Source: Oceanibaculum nanhaiense
GTDB taxonomy: Bacteria; Pseudomonadota; Alphaproteobacteria; Oceanibaculales; Oceanibaculaceae
NCBI RefSeq assembly: GCF_002148795.1
Contig: NZ_MPOB01000002.1
Span: forward strand, 310,001 to 374,000
Length of the DNA stretch: 64,000 nucleotides
Direction of reading: 5' to 3'
Positions 42,581 through 51,433 of the stretch are shown here, in pieces (positions within the stretch are counted from its first letter, which is position 1; every line of letters begins with the position of its first letter). Below the pieces are notes generated by a model, which searched no databases, had not been told where the DNA came from, and worked only from the letters and a program-made list of their open reading frames with translations. The position numbers and the translations under genes are program-made.

Positions 42581-44169
42581 GGCAGGATAACGGGCGGCTG
42601 CTTCGCGCGCAGCCGCACCGCCAGCACCGGCAGGGCCAGCAACAGGCTGGAGGCGCACCACAGCAACGCCTGCGCGTTGTGCGGGCCTTCGCGGACGGCA
42701 ATGAACAGGGCGCAGGGGAGGATGGCAAGGGCGAGGCCGACCTCCTCGTCCCGGATCGTCTGCGGCAGGCCGCGGAGCAGGGCCAGCAACGCGAACCCGG
42801 CCGCCGGCAGCAGGGCAAAGGAAGACGGGAAGTCGCGGTAGCGCGGGTCGAACACCAGCCCCAGGCACATCGCCAGCACGAAACCCAGCGCCAGCAGCCG
42901 CACCGGGCTGACAAGCCGTTCCGTTCGGCCTGCGGTCCGGCCCTCGACAGCACGCGCGAGAGCCGTTGCCAGCACCAGCATGGCGCCCAGCGACAGCAGC
43001 CACAGCCCGCCGCCCGCCGCCCATTCGAACGGCATGCGGCTCATCTCAACGACATAACGCGCCTGCATCACCAGCAGCGTACCGGACGCCGCGCCGGCCA
43101 GCGTCAGCGCCGCCCAGCCGGCGGGCGTGCCCGGCGCCTCTCGGCGGAGGGCGGCGAAGCCCAGCGGCAGCAGGCCGAACAGCAGCGACCCGGTGAGCCA
43201 GAGCTTCCAGCCCGGCAGTTCCGCGACCGGGCCGGTCAACGGGAATTTCGCCGCGCGGCCCACATCGTACAGGCCCCAATGGCCGCCGACCGTGCCTTCA
43301 TTGGCGCGCTTCCAGGGCTGGTCGAACGCCTCGATCAGATTGTAGTCGATGCCTTGCGCATCCACGGCGGTCACGAAGCCGCGCAGGAAGGCCGCCTGAT
43401 TGACCAGGCCGGGCACCGCGCCCTCGCGCTGGCGGCCGGCGCTGGGCCAGCCGGTCTCGCCGATCAGCAGCGTGACCCCCGGCATCTGCGTCTCGACGTA
43501 GCGGTAGATATCCATGATGTGGGCGACGGCGGTGTCGATGCCGACCGGCTCGTCCTCCCAATAGGGCAGGATATGGATGGTGGCGAAATCGACCTCGTCG
43601 AGCAGCGGCTTGTGGCGCAGCCAGAACTCCCAGACATCGGCATAGGTTACCGGCACCTGCGAGCGCTGCCGCACCCAGCGGATGGTCTCGGCCAGCTTCT
43701 CGCGCGGCAGCTCGCCGCGCAGCATCACCTCATTGCCGACGACAATGGCACGCACCGTGTTGGGGTGCGCGTTGGCAAGATCCACCGCCTTTTCCATCTG
43801 CAGCCTGTTCTTGTCGGCCTGGCTGCCGATCCACACGCCGAGCAGCACCTCCAGCCCGTGGCGCGCGGCGATCTCCGGCACCTTGTCGAGGCCCTGATCG
43901 ACGGCGTAGGTGCGCACGCAGCGGGTGTTGCTGGCCAGTGCGGCGAAATCCTCGTCGATCTGCCATTCCGGGATGATGATGCCTTCCTGGAAGGGCGACT
44001 GGCCCTCGCGGAACGGCGCATAGGAGACGCAGGCGAACTTGCCGCCACTCACATCCGGCAGGGCCACCGGAACGCCCTGGGCGATCCAGTGGCCGATGCC
44101 GAGGAGGGTGGCCAGCACCAGCAGCGCCAGCCCGGCGGATTTGCGCCCCGGCATCTTCCCCAAGCTCAT
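42547..44169 (-). CDS. Membrane GH17 (beta-1,3-glucanosyltransferase-like) protein
   Basis: A 540-residue protein. An N-terminal membrane anchor (11-28) is followed by a GH17-like periplasmic domain with the two catalytic glutamates Glu147 (VVGNEVMLRG) and Glu238 (LLIGETGWPSAG), then seven predicted transmembrane helices (about 310-530). GH17 domains cut or transfer beta-1,3-glucan. It starts with an ATG overlapping the upstream gene's stop (ATGA), so expression is coupled to the GH17-GT2 protein. It probably modifies, branches or closes the glucan made by its partner. Confidence 0.82.
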   Translation of the reverse strand: MSLGKMPGRKSAGLALLVLATLLGIGHWIAQGVPVALPDVSGGKFACVSYAPFREGQSPFQEGIIIPEWQIDEDFAALASNTRCVRTYAVDQGLDKVPEIAARHGLEVLLGVWIGSQADKNRLQMEKAVDLANAHPNTVRAIVVGNEVMLRGELPREKLAETIRWVRQRSQVPVTYADVWEFWLRHKPLLDEVDFATIHILPYWEDEPVGIDTAVAHIMDIYRYVETQMPGVTLLIGETGWPSAGRQREGAVPGLVNQAAFLRGFVTAVDAQGIDYNLIEAFDQPWKRANEGTVGGHWGLYDVGRAAKFPLTGPVAELPGWKLWLTGSLLFGLLPLGFAALRREAPGTPAGWAALTLAGAASGTLLVMQARYVVEMSRMPFEWAAGGGLWLLSLGAMLVLATALARAVEGRTAGRTERLVSPVRLLALGFVLAMCLGLVFDPRYRDFPSSFALLPAAGFALLALLRGLPQTIRDEEVGLALAILPCALFIAVREGPHNAQALLWCASSLLLALPVLAVRLRAKQPPVILPQPSGAGTSGH

Positions 44170-46784
44170 TTCGCCTGCTGGTTCGCCGGTGTCTTGCCCG
44201 TGCTGGTCCAGGGCAGCATCTCGATCAGCGCGCGGTAGGGGGCGACATTGATGAAGGACATGCCCAGCGCCGCCCAATAGGGCAGGGACAGCACGCCCAG
44301 CATCGCCAGCCACAGCCGTTCCTCAAGCTGGTTGAAGTGGTTGGTCAGCAGCATGGCCGCCATCGCGCCCAGCAGCAGGACCAGCATCAGCGCTTCCTCG
44401 CGGACCTGGCCGACCACCTGCACCCAGGCCGGGCGGTTCTCCAGCTTCGGCGTGCGCAGGAACGGCCGGCCGGAGGTGAAGATGCCGGTCAGCATCGCCT
44501 TGGCGACCATGTGGCCGAGCGCCAGACCGCCCAGCGCGGCGCCCAGATTCTCCGCGAAGGAGCAGGGCACGCGCAGCTTGTAAAGCCACAGCGAGCGCAG
44601 CACCTTGAAGATGAACACCGACAGCGCCGGCACGACGAAGGCGGCGGACGGGAATTCCAGGATCTTCGGGAAGGCGATCATCATGCCGGTCCAGAAGATC
44701 GCGGCGACGGTGAAGACCATGCCCAGCGCGTCGGCGAACCAGGGCGCCCAGCCGCTGATGAAGTGGTAGCGCTGCGCGTTGGTCAGCTTGGTCACGCCCG
44801 GCTTCAGCAGGCTGCGCCAGTGCCGCTTCAGGATCTGCACCGAGCCATAGGCCCAGCGGAAGCGCTGCGTCTTGTAGGCGTCCAGCGAATCCGGCATGAC
44901 GCCCTTGCCGTAGGAGCGCGCATCATAGACCGACTGCCAGCCTTCCTGGAACAGCCGCAGGCCCAGTTCCGCATCCTCGGTGATGCACCATTCGGCCCAG
45001 CCGCCGACAGCCTCCAGCGCCGATTTGCGTACCATGGTCATGGTGCCGTGCTGGATGATCGCGTTGTCGTCGTTACGCTGCACCATGCCGATCTTGAAGA
45101 AGCCGGCATATTCCCAGTAGCAGGCCTTCTTGAAGCCGCTTTCTTCCTGGTCGTAATAATCCTGCGGCGCCTGCACCAGGCCGACGGCAGGATCCTGGAA
45201 ATGCGGCACCATGTTGTTCAGCCAGTCGGGCGTCACGATGTAGTCGCTGTCGATGACGGCCACCACCTCGGCATCGGCGGCGGTTTCCTTCATGGCGAAA
45301 TTCAGGGCGCCCGCCTTGAAGCCCGGCCAGGGGCAAAGATGGAAGAAGCGGAACCGGTCGCCCAGCGCGTCGCAATGGATCTCGACCGGGCGCCAGACCG
45401 CCTCGTCCTTGGTGTTGTTGTCGATCACCAGCACTTCGAAATTCGGATAATCGAGCTTGGCCAGCGCGTTCAGCGTCTGCTTCAGCATCTCCGGCGGCTC
45501 GTTGTAGCACGGCACATGGATCGACACCTTGGGCAGGCGCGTCATGTCGGTGCTGGCGATGCGCGGTAGCGGCACCCGGCGGTTCTTGCGCCAGATCACG
45601 TCGATCAGCTCGACCATGTCGCCGGCGACGGCGGTGAACAGCAGCACCTGCAGCATGATGAGCACGGCCCAGGCGGCGATCTCGCCGGCGCCCAGATAGC
45701 GCATGGCCGGGATCAGCATGGCCAGCGTCAGCGCCGTGCCGGCAGCCTGGAAGGTGGCAGCGAAGACGATACGGCCGGGCAGCCTCAGCTCGGAGCGCGC
45801 CCGCAGATAGACGATGGTTGGAATCAGGCCAAGCACGACCGCGATGGCGGCCCAGAGCGGCCAGTCGGCCAGTTCGGACACGGAATCCTTCCAGGTGAAT
45901 TTCGCCTGGCGGTCGGCGTCGTACAGGCCCCAATAGGCGCCGACGATGCCTTCCTCGCCGATCTTCCAGGGCTGGTCGAACGCCTCGATGATGTAGTAGT
46001 CGAACTGGTGGATGCGCGCGACATTCACCCATTCGCGGATGAAACGCGCCTGGTTGACGAGCGAGGCCTCGGCCGCGCCCACCTTCTTGCCGGCGCTCGG
46101 CCAGCCCACCTCGGTGATGACGATCGGCTTGTTGGGATACAGCTCGCGCAGCTTGGCATAGCGCTGCAGCGTGTCCTCAATGGCCATCTCGACCGGCACG
46201 CCTTCCCAGTAGGGCAGCAGCTGCACGGCGATGAAATCGACCGCCTCGACCAGCTCGGGATGCTTGTGCCAGATATGCCAGGGCTCCGCCGTGGAGACGC
46301 GCACCGAGGCGTTCATCTGCACCTGGCGGATGAAATCGATCATCTTCGGCACGGTCACTTCGGCGCGCAGCAGCGCCTCGTTGCCGACGATGACGCGGGA
46401 TACGTTGCGGTTCTGCCGGACGATGCCGATCAGGTCGGCGATCTCGCGCTTGTTGCGCGCCTCGTCGCTGCCGATCCAGGCGCCGGGCATGACGCGCAGG
46501 CCGAATTCGCGGGCCATCGCCGGGATGCGGTCATGGCCATCGCTGGTCGTGTAGGTGCGGATGCCCGAGGTCTCTTTCGAGACCAGCTCCAGGTCGCGGC
46601 GGATTTCCTCCGCCGACGGGCCCTTGGTCAGCGGTCCCTGGTCGCGCCGGTAGGGGCTGAAGGACATGCCGGCGATGACGCCGTCGGTATTCACGGCCGA
46701 GCGCGGCCAGTAAATGGCGCCCCAGACCGCGACGTTCGCCAGAATAACAAGCCCGACGATCAGCAGATTCGACCAACGCAACAT
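44166..46784 (-). CDS. GH17-GT2 fusion, NdvB-like beta-glucan synthase
   Basis: An 872-residue membrane protein with two enzymatic modules. Residues 1-27 are a membrane anchor; a periplasmic GH17 domain carries Glu136 (VIVGNEALLR) and Glu225 (VITEVGWPSAG); transmembrane helices follow (about 310-390); then a processive GT2 domain with the DSD motif (512-514), TED (602-604) and QRFRW (640-644), and three or more C-terminal helices. This layout matches NdvB of Pseudomonas aeruginosa and Bradyrhizobium, which make cyclic beta-1,3/1,6-glucans. The ATG at 46784 begins the membrane anchor and has a weak RBS; a longer frame upstream has no support. It is coupled with the GH17 gene downstream. Confidence 0.88.
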   Translation of the reverse strand: MLRWSNLLIVGLVILANVAVWGAIYWPRSAVNTDGVIAGMSFSPYRRDQGPLTKGPSAEEIRRDLELVSKETSGIRTYTTSDGHDRIPAMAREFGLRVMPGAWIGSDEARNKREIADLIGIVRQNRNVSRVIVGNEALLRAEVTVPKMIDFIRQVQMNASVRVSTAEPWHIWHKHPELVEAVDFIAVQLLPYWEGVPVEMAIEDTLQRYAKLRELYPNKPIVITEVGWPSAGKKVGAAEASLVNQARFIREWVNVARIHQFDYYIIEAFDQPWKIGEEGIVGAYWGLYDADRQAKFTWKDSVSELADWPLWAAIAVVLGLIPTIVYLRARSELRLPGRIVFAATFQAAGTALTLAMLIPAMRYLGAGEIAAWAVLIMLQVLLFTAVAGDMVELIDVIWRKNRRVPLPRIASTDMTRLPKVSIHVPCYNEPPEMLKQTLNALAKLDYPNFEVLVIDNNTKDEAVWRPVEIHCDALGDRFRFFHLCPWPGFKAGALNFAMKETAADAEVVAVIDSDYIVTPDWLNNMVPHFQDPAVGLVQAPQDYYDQEESGFKKACYWEYAGFFKIGMVQRNDDNAIIQHGTMTMVRKSALEAVGGWAEWCITEDAELGLRLFQEGWQSVYDARSYGKGVMPDSLDAYKTQRFRWAYGSVQILKRHWRSLLKPGVTKLTNAQRYHFISGWAPWFADALGMVFTVAAIFWTGMMIAFPKILEFPSAAFVVPALSVFIFKVLRSLWLYKLRVPCSFAENLGAALGGLALGHMVAKAMLTGIFTSGRPFLRTPKLENRPAWVQVVGQVREEALMLVLLLGAMAAMLLTNHFNQLEERLWLAMLGVLSLPYWAALGMSFINVAPYRALIEMLPWTSTGKTPANQQAK

Positions 46785-47312
46785 GATAAATGCCGTTTCA
46801 ATGTCAGAAAGCTTCCCGATTCGACATAACAGCATGACGAAGAATACGGCCACCGAAGGGCGGACGATCCGGCCATTGGCCCAGCAATGGCCATATTTCT
46901 GGCTGTATGCCTTGGAAACGGGAGCGCTTTCACCCACCGGGAGGCTTGTTTGAGCCGATCCGCTAGCCTCGACTTGCAGGAGGGCTGGGGGTCTCTGACG
47001 ACCCGACGCCATCAAATATAGCGATGCCTAATCGTTCGTTCAAGTCTTTATCGATTCTCGGCGCCTGTAAGGTTATTTCAGTAAATATCAATTATTTACA
47101 TATAACTGATAGTATAAATAATTGCGATGTCATGTTATTTCTGAGTATAGGAATTCGGGAGATGCGGCCGGCGGCCGGACACGGGGGGCAGCCGAAAAAT
47201 CAATCGATCTCGCACCTGCGGAAAAACGCCTCGGGCGATGCCTGATTGCTGGCGATAAGCGATTCTTTTTAGAGACTTATTCGGGCCGCGGGCCGGCGGC
47301 GGCGCGATTGTT
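46785..47312. other. Intergenic region upstream of the glucan operon
   Basis: No gene is supported over 528 bases. The part at 47030-47150 is clearly AT-richer than the genome and contains a perfect 10-bp inverted repeat (47089-47124). The rest is of normal composition. It is the likely promoter region of the glucan operon, whose start is at 46784. Confidence 0.55.
47089..47124. repeat. AT-rich 10-bp inverted repeat
   Basis: CAATTATTTA (47089-47098) and TAAATAATTG (47115-47124) are perfect complements with a 16-base spacer. It lies about 305 bases before the GH17-GT2 start. It could be a binding site or the end of the PAS transcript; there is no T-run terminator pattern. Confidence 0.6.
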
Positions 47313-48182
47313 TTATTCCGGCAGCCAATTATCTGTGCGCACGCCCACAAGCAGCCGGTCCGGCCGGTTGCCGTCGGTCGAGAAGGGCAGCAGCAGGCGG
47401 GTGTAATGGCGGCGCGAGCCATCGACGGTGGCGATCACCCGGTGATAGGCCGGCACGCCGGTCATCCGCACGGTGTTGTAGTCTGTCGCCACCGACTCCC
47501 GATAGATCGGAATAGGGAAATCGTGCAGCGCGCGGCCAGAGAAATTGCGGTTATTGAACAGCGTCACGCGGCTGCCATAGACACTGACGTGGAAATTCAT
47601 CGGATTCTCCGATGAGGCATCAATCAGATGCACAAAGCCAAGCATTCCAATGTCGGCAATGAATTTCGGATCGATGTCTGAAAGAAGCGGCAGTCCATGG
47701 CGCCGCCCGCTCGCCTGCTGGGCCTGACGCCAAATCTGCAGCAGGTTTTCCATGCCCAGGCTGTCGGATGTCGAAACCTCATCCACCGGCATCGGCATGC
47801 GGTAGATGAAATTTCCCCTGTCATCTTCCGCTGTGGCTGGTCTTGCGCTGCGGTTGCCGCCGTACAGAGCTTTCAACCCCATTGTGGAACTTGCCATGGG
47901 ACGTTGTGCAAGGCGGCTGCGGCGATAGGCGGAAAGATCGACGACCTTATGGCTTTTGATATGGCCTCCGCCACGGCGGAAATGTTCTTGGTCAAGGACG
48001 ACCAGACGCTCACGGAAGAACGCGGCGTCCTCAGCCGAGAGCAGGGCTGAACTCGCCCGCAAAGCGCCAATTGCACTGCTGGCGCTAGCCAGTTTGTTCT
48101 GTGCCAAGAACAAATTAGCCATATTCAACAGGTCGTGACAGCGCCGTAGGTTGCCATCGATGAACGGCTGCGATGTCGTCAT
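47313..48182 (-). CDS. PAS_5-type domain protein 3, with N-terminal extension
   Basis: A 289-residue protein from the ATG at 48182 (RBS GGGGAG). The first 130 residues are helical and variable (LRRCHDLLNMANLFLAQNK, then KVVDLSAYRRSRLAQRP), and the C-terminal half is a PAS_5 domain: LPLLSDIDPKFIADIGMLGF, VSVYGSRVTLFNNRNFSGR and YTRLLLPFSTDGNRPDRLL. It is related to the two PAS_5 proteins near 28 kb. No output domain follows. It may sense a ligand and interact with the adjacent GNAT-like product. Confidence 0.8.
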   Translation of the reverse strand: MTTSQPFIDGNLRRCHDLLNMANLFLAQNKLASASSAIGALRASSALLSAEDAAFFRERLVVLDQEHFRRGGGHIKSHKVVDLSAYRRSRLAQRPMASSTMGLKALYGGNRSARPATAEDDRGNFIYRMPMPVDEVSTSDSLGMENLLQIWRQAQQASGRRHGLPLLSDIDPKFIADIGMLGFVHLIDASSENPMNFHVSVYGSRVTLFNNRNFSGRALHDFPIPIYRESVATDYNTVRMTGVPAYHRVIATVDGSRRHYTRLLLPFSTDGNRPDRLLVGVRTDNWLPE

Positions 48183-48392
48183 GAGGTCTCCCCACCCCAA
48201 ACAGCCAATAAATCAATTATTACACTAAAGTAGAATTACTGAACAATTTTCAATAGGCAACTGTAAAATGCATACCATATGACGCGCCTGAATGTGGTTC
48301 AGCGCGTCAGGCTGTGATCGGCAAATCCGCCGGAAACGCGGACAGGCGGCCATCCTTTCTAGATGACCGCTCTTTCCATCCCCCTCGAATCC

Positions 48393-49118
48393 TTAGGCCG
48401 CGCTTGCAGCGGTTGCGGCGGGCTCGAGCGTAGCCGGCTGTACCCATTCAGAGAACTGCTTCAGAATTTCAGGGCGCGTAATCCAGCCCATGTAAACCGT
48501 TTCATTTTGATTGGTTACAGGGAAATAGCCGTCAATACAGATGTCCATGTGCGGGTAGCCGTAGGCTTTGAGCGGTAAACCGCGATCCGCGATGTGCTTC
48601 AGAACAGCACCGCAATGCCAATCGACATCGAAATGCCGCATGGACAGTGCCCGTGTCAGGCGGGGCAGGGTGCCAGCCAGCCCGTACCCGCGCCAGTCGG
48701 GATGGACCCACAAGCCGCCATGATGGCCAACGCGGCCGTTAATGTGCGGCACGTCCTCAGGCAGTACGATGTTGAGTGGCTGGCGAACCAGGACCGGCTT
48801 GAGATCGTACCAAAGACGGAAAGACCTTTTGAGGCCAATATAGTCATCCGTGATGAACAGACGGTTGGCGATGCAGGCGACCGTCTGTCCCTCATGCCGC
48901 AACCGCAGCCAGAAGCTGTTGCCCGGATGCAGGTGACTCTCCGACGGATCGAAGGTCGGGTTCAGCAAGGACATCTTCGGTGCCGATCGCATCACATCGG
49001 CCCAGCCTGCCATGTCGGTTTCGACCGTCAGCTCCAGCCCCATCCGGTCAAGTTCGTCGAGATAGAGGCTGATGACGGCTTGAATATTGTCATAGTCCTG
49101 CGAAGTCAAAGCGCGCAT
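48393..49118 (-). CDS. GNAT-like hypothetical protein
   Basis: A 241-residue protein of uncertain family. The segment VGHHGGLWVHPDWRGYGLAG resembles the acetyl-CoA binding motif A (Arg/Gly-x-x-Gly) of GNAT acetyltransferases. Other parts (NSFWLRLRHEGQTVACIANR, LKRSFRLWYDLKPVLV) are consistent with a GNAT fold but not diagnostic. It sits 210 bases before PAS protein 3 on the same strand. Substrate and role unknown. Confidence 0.6.
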   Translation of the reverse strand: MRALTSQDYDNIQAVISLYLDELDRMGLELTVETDMAGWADVMRSAPKMSLLNPTFDPSESHLHPGNSFWLRLRHEGQTVACIANRLFITDDYIGLKRSFRLWYDLKPVLVRQPLNIVLPEDVPHINGRVGHHGGLWVHPDWRGYGLAGTLPRLTRALSMRHFDVDWHCGAVLKHIADRGLPLKAYGYPHMDICIDGYFPVTNQNETVYMGWITRPEILKQFSEWVQPATLEPAATAASAA

Positions 49119-49288
49119 ATGGTCCTCCTGTGCCGTAAGCCTGCGGAATGCAGGCCAGCGACCATTAGAAGGACTCTTTGCGCTTCGCTTCTAGGGTGGA
49201 TGTGCCCCCAGGCGAACTTTTCAATTCTCGATTGAATAAGCGCGGTTGAATGCAGACCTGAACGGATCGCGCCTAGGCCTTGCGATCA

Positions 49289-50227
49289 TTATGAAACTAC
49301 TTCATCGGGGATTTCTGGCTCTGTTTCCGCGTTGCGGATCGCCGGCAGGTGCAGCAGCAGGGCGGCGGCAACAAACACCGAGGAGAAGGTGCCGATCAGG
49401 ATGCCCCAGACCAGTGCCACGGTGAAATTCAGCAGCGTGCTGGTGGCGAAGAACAGCAGCGGCAGGATCGCCACCAGCGTCGTGCCGGAGGTCAGGATGG
49501 TGCGCGACAGCGTCTGGTTGATGCTGAGATTGATAAGCTCCGCCATCGGCAGCTTCTTGTGCTTGCGCAAGGCCTCGCGGATGCGGTCGAACACCACCAC
49601 CGTGTCGTTGATCGAATAGCCGGCCAGGGTCAGAAGGGCGGCGATGGCCGTCAGGTTGAATTCCAGCCCGGTGACCGACAGCAGCCCCAGCGTGACGATC
49701 ACGTCATGCGCGGTGGCGATCATCGCGGCCACGCCGAACTGCCATTCGAAGCGGAACCAGACATAGAGCGCGATGCCCAGGATGGCGAGAGCGGTGGCCA
49801 GCGCGCCATCGCGGAACAGCTCGGCACTCACACGCGGGCCGACCAGTTCGGTGCGGCGGAACTCGTAGCCCTCGCCCAACGCGGCGCGGATGCGTGGGGC
49901 GGCTTGTGCGGTCTCGTCGGTGCCCAGCTGGCCGCTGTCGAGGCGGATCAGCGCCTCGGTCGGCTTGCCGAACTGCTGCACCTCGGCGGCGCCGAGGCCG
50001 GCCTCGGCCAGGCGGCCGCGCAGGGCGGCGGGGTCGATGGGCTGGGCGGACTGGATCTCGACCAGCATGCCACCCTTGAAGTCGATGCCGAGATTCAGGC
50101 CGTTGATCGCCAGCGACCCGAGGGTCGCCACGACCAGCAGCAGGGAAAACGCATAGGCGGCGAAACGATAGCGTACGAAATCGATGGCCGTATTGTCCGG
50201 CAACAGCCGGATGGGCAGGAAACGCAT
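49289..50227 (-). CDS. secF: Protein translocase subunit SecF
   Basis: RND-like membrane protein that works with SecD to drive protein export. The 312-residue protein has six helices and the motifs LGIDFKGGMLVEIQ, GPRVSAELFRDGALAT, LAGYSINDTVVVFDRIREAL and NQTLSRTILTSGTTLV. SecF length is normal. secD and yajC are not adjacent in this window, where they would normally lie directly upstream; the next 580 bases on the minus strand hold only one doubtful ORF. Confidence 0.94.
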   Translation of the reverse strand: MRFLPIRLLPDNTAIDFVRYRFAAYAFSLLLVVATLGSLAINGLNLGIDFKGGMLVEIQSAQPIDPAALRGRLAEAGLGAAEVQQFGKPTEALIRLDSGQLGTDETAQAAPRIRAALGEGYEFRRTELVGPRVSAELFRDGALATALAILGIALYVWFRFEWQFGVAAMIATAHDVIVTLGLLSVTGLEFNLTAIAALLTLAGYSINDTVVVFDRIREALRKHKKLPMAELINLSINQTLSRTILTSGTTLVAILPLLFFATSTLLNFTVALVWGILIGTFSSVFVAAALLLHLPAIRNAETEPEIPDEVVS

Positions 50228-50806
50228 GAATGGAGCCTCCGGGCAGGCGGCCGCTTGTTTCGGGCGCGTGCCGTGATTGTTCGGGAACGTCCGGCCCCTG
50301 TCGGAGACAGGGCCGGCGGCGGATCACGAAAGGAGGCGCGGAGGACCGGTCGGCCGGTGCCGGTCTGGTGTCTGGCTGGCCGGACGATAGAAATTGGCGG
50401 CGGAAAGCCGCGCTGGCGCCGGCCTCTGCGAGACGGAAATCACTGCGCCCGACAGGAAGCGCGCGTCATCGTCGCCGGCGGCGGGGGCGTTCTCGGCCAG
50501 CCGATGCTGTACCTGCCGGAAATCCTCGGCCAGAACATGGCCGGTCGGGCCGAAGGTGCCGCCGCCCAGCTCCAGAATGGCTGTCTGCGGGGCAAGGGCA
50601 ATTGTCTGTTGCTGGGCCGGCGGGTGCGCGATCCCCAGCAACAGCCCGGCCAGCACCGCAAGCGCCAGGACGGCGCGCAGCAGGGAAACGGGCAGTGTTG
50701 GAGAGGAAGCGGTCAACCGGATCGTCCAGTCACACCGGGCTCATAACGCCACATTGGCGCAGCGCCACCGGTCACCGCCGATAGATGCGCCTTCGCGGGA
50801 TGAGCG
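50228..50806. other. Region between secF and thiE
   Basis: A gap of 579 bases with one doubtful small ORF (50324-50716) and no clear promoter, terminator or repeat. It contains no secD remnant that I can recognise. Confidence 0.5.
50324..50716 (-). CDS. Possible small secreted protein
   Basis: A 130-codon frame whose only start is TTG without a good RBS. The N-terminus has a hydrophobic stretch (RAVLALAVLAGLLLGIA) like a signal peptide or anchor, then a Gln/Ala-rich part and a Pro/Arg-rich tail. No family is recognised. It fills most of the gap between secF and thiE and may be coding, but the opposite strand also has open frames. Confidence 0.3.
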   Translation of the reverse strand: MTASSPTLPVSLLRAVLALAVLAGLLLGIAHPPAQQQTIALAPQTAILELGGGTFGPTGHVLAEDFRQVQHRLAENAPAAGDDDARFLSGAVISVSQRPAPARLSAANFYRPASQTPDRHRPTGPPRLLS

Positions 50807-51433
50807 TCAAGAGGAGGCCCTTCCCAGCGCCGCGAGCAAGGCCCGCACTTCCGCCGCCGGATCCTCCGCGCGCATCACCCCGCCCATGCTGGCGACGGCG
50901 TCGGCGCCGGCCTTGATGCAGGGGCCGGCATTGTCGGCATCGATGCCGGCCAGCGCCACGATGGGAATTTGCAGCCGCGCGGCCGCCTTGCGCAGCCCCT
51001 CGATGCCCAGCGCCGGCCCATAGCCGGGCTTGCTGGCGCTGGCGAAGATCGGGCTCAGGGTCACATAGTCGGCCCCGGTATCCAGCGCCTTTTCTATCTC
51101 GTCCAGACTGTGCGCGGATTTGCCGATCAGGGCAGCCGGTCCCAGCGCGGCGCGGGCCGCCAGGGCGGAGCCGTCCGCCGGCAGGTGCAGCCCGGCCCTC
51201 AGCGCCTTCGCTGCCGCGACATCGCTGTTGATTGACAGGGTGGCGCCGCTGGCCGAGGTCAACGCCGATATCTGGCGCGCGAGATCCAGCAGCGCGTCCG
51301 GCGGCAGGTCCTTCTCGCGCAGCATGACCCAGCGGCAGCCCCCCTCCAGCGCTGCCGCCACGGTCTCGATCAGCGGGCGGGGGTTCTGCGTCCGGTCGGT
51401 GATCAGCAGCAGCGGCGCGGGAAGCGGCCTCAA
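50807..51433 (-). CDS. thiE: Thiamine phosphate synthase
   Basis: Joins HMP-diphosphate and thiazole phosphate to thiamine phosphate. The 208-residue TIM barrel shows [10 protein letters not shown] at the start, [12 protein letters not shown], the segment [37 protein letters not shown] and [14 protein letters not shown], characteristic of ThiE/TenI. It overlaps thiG by 4 bases, the end of the thiO-thiS-thiG-thiE operon. A TenI-like role cannot be excluded. Confidence 0.9.
   Translation of the reverse strand: MRPLPAPLLLITDRTQNPRPLIETVAAALEGGCRWVMLREKDLPPDALLDLARQISALTSASGATLSINSDVAAAKALRAGLHLPADGSALAARAALGPAALIGKSAHSLDEIEKALDTGADYVTLSPIFASASKPGYGPALGIEGLRKAAARLQIPIVALAGIDADNAGPCIKAGADAVASMGGVMRAEDPAAEVRALLAALGRASS

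Noticed and set aside
42358-44238. 626-codon frame on the plus strand
   Set aside because: Shadow of the GH17 gene; composition is Gln/His/Arg-rich with no recognisable domain.
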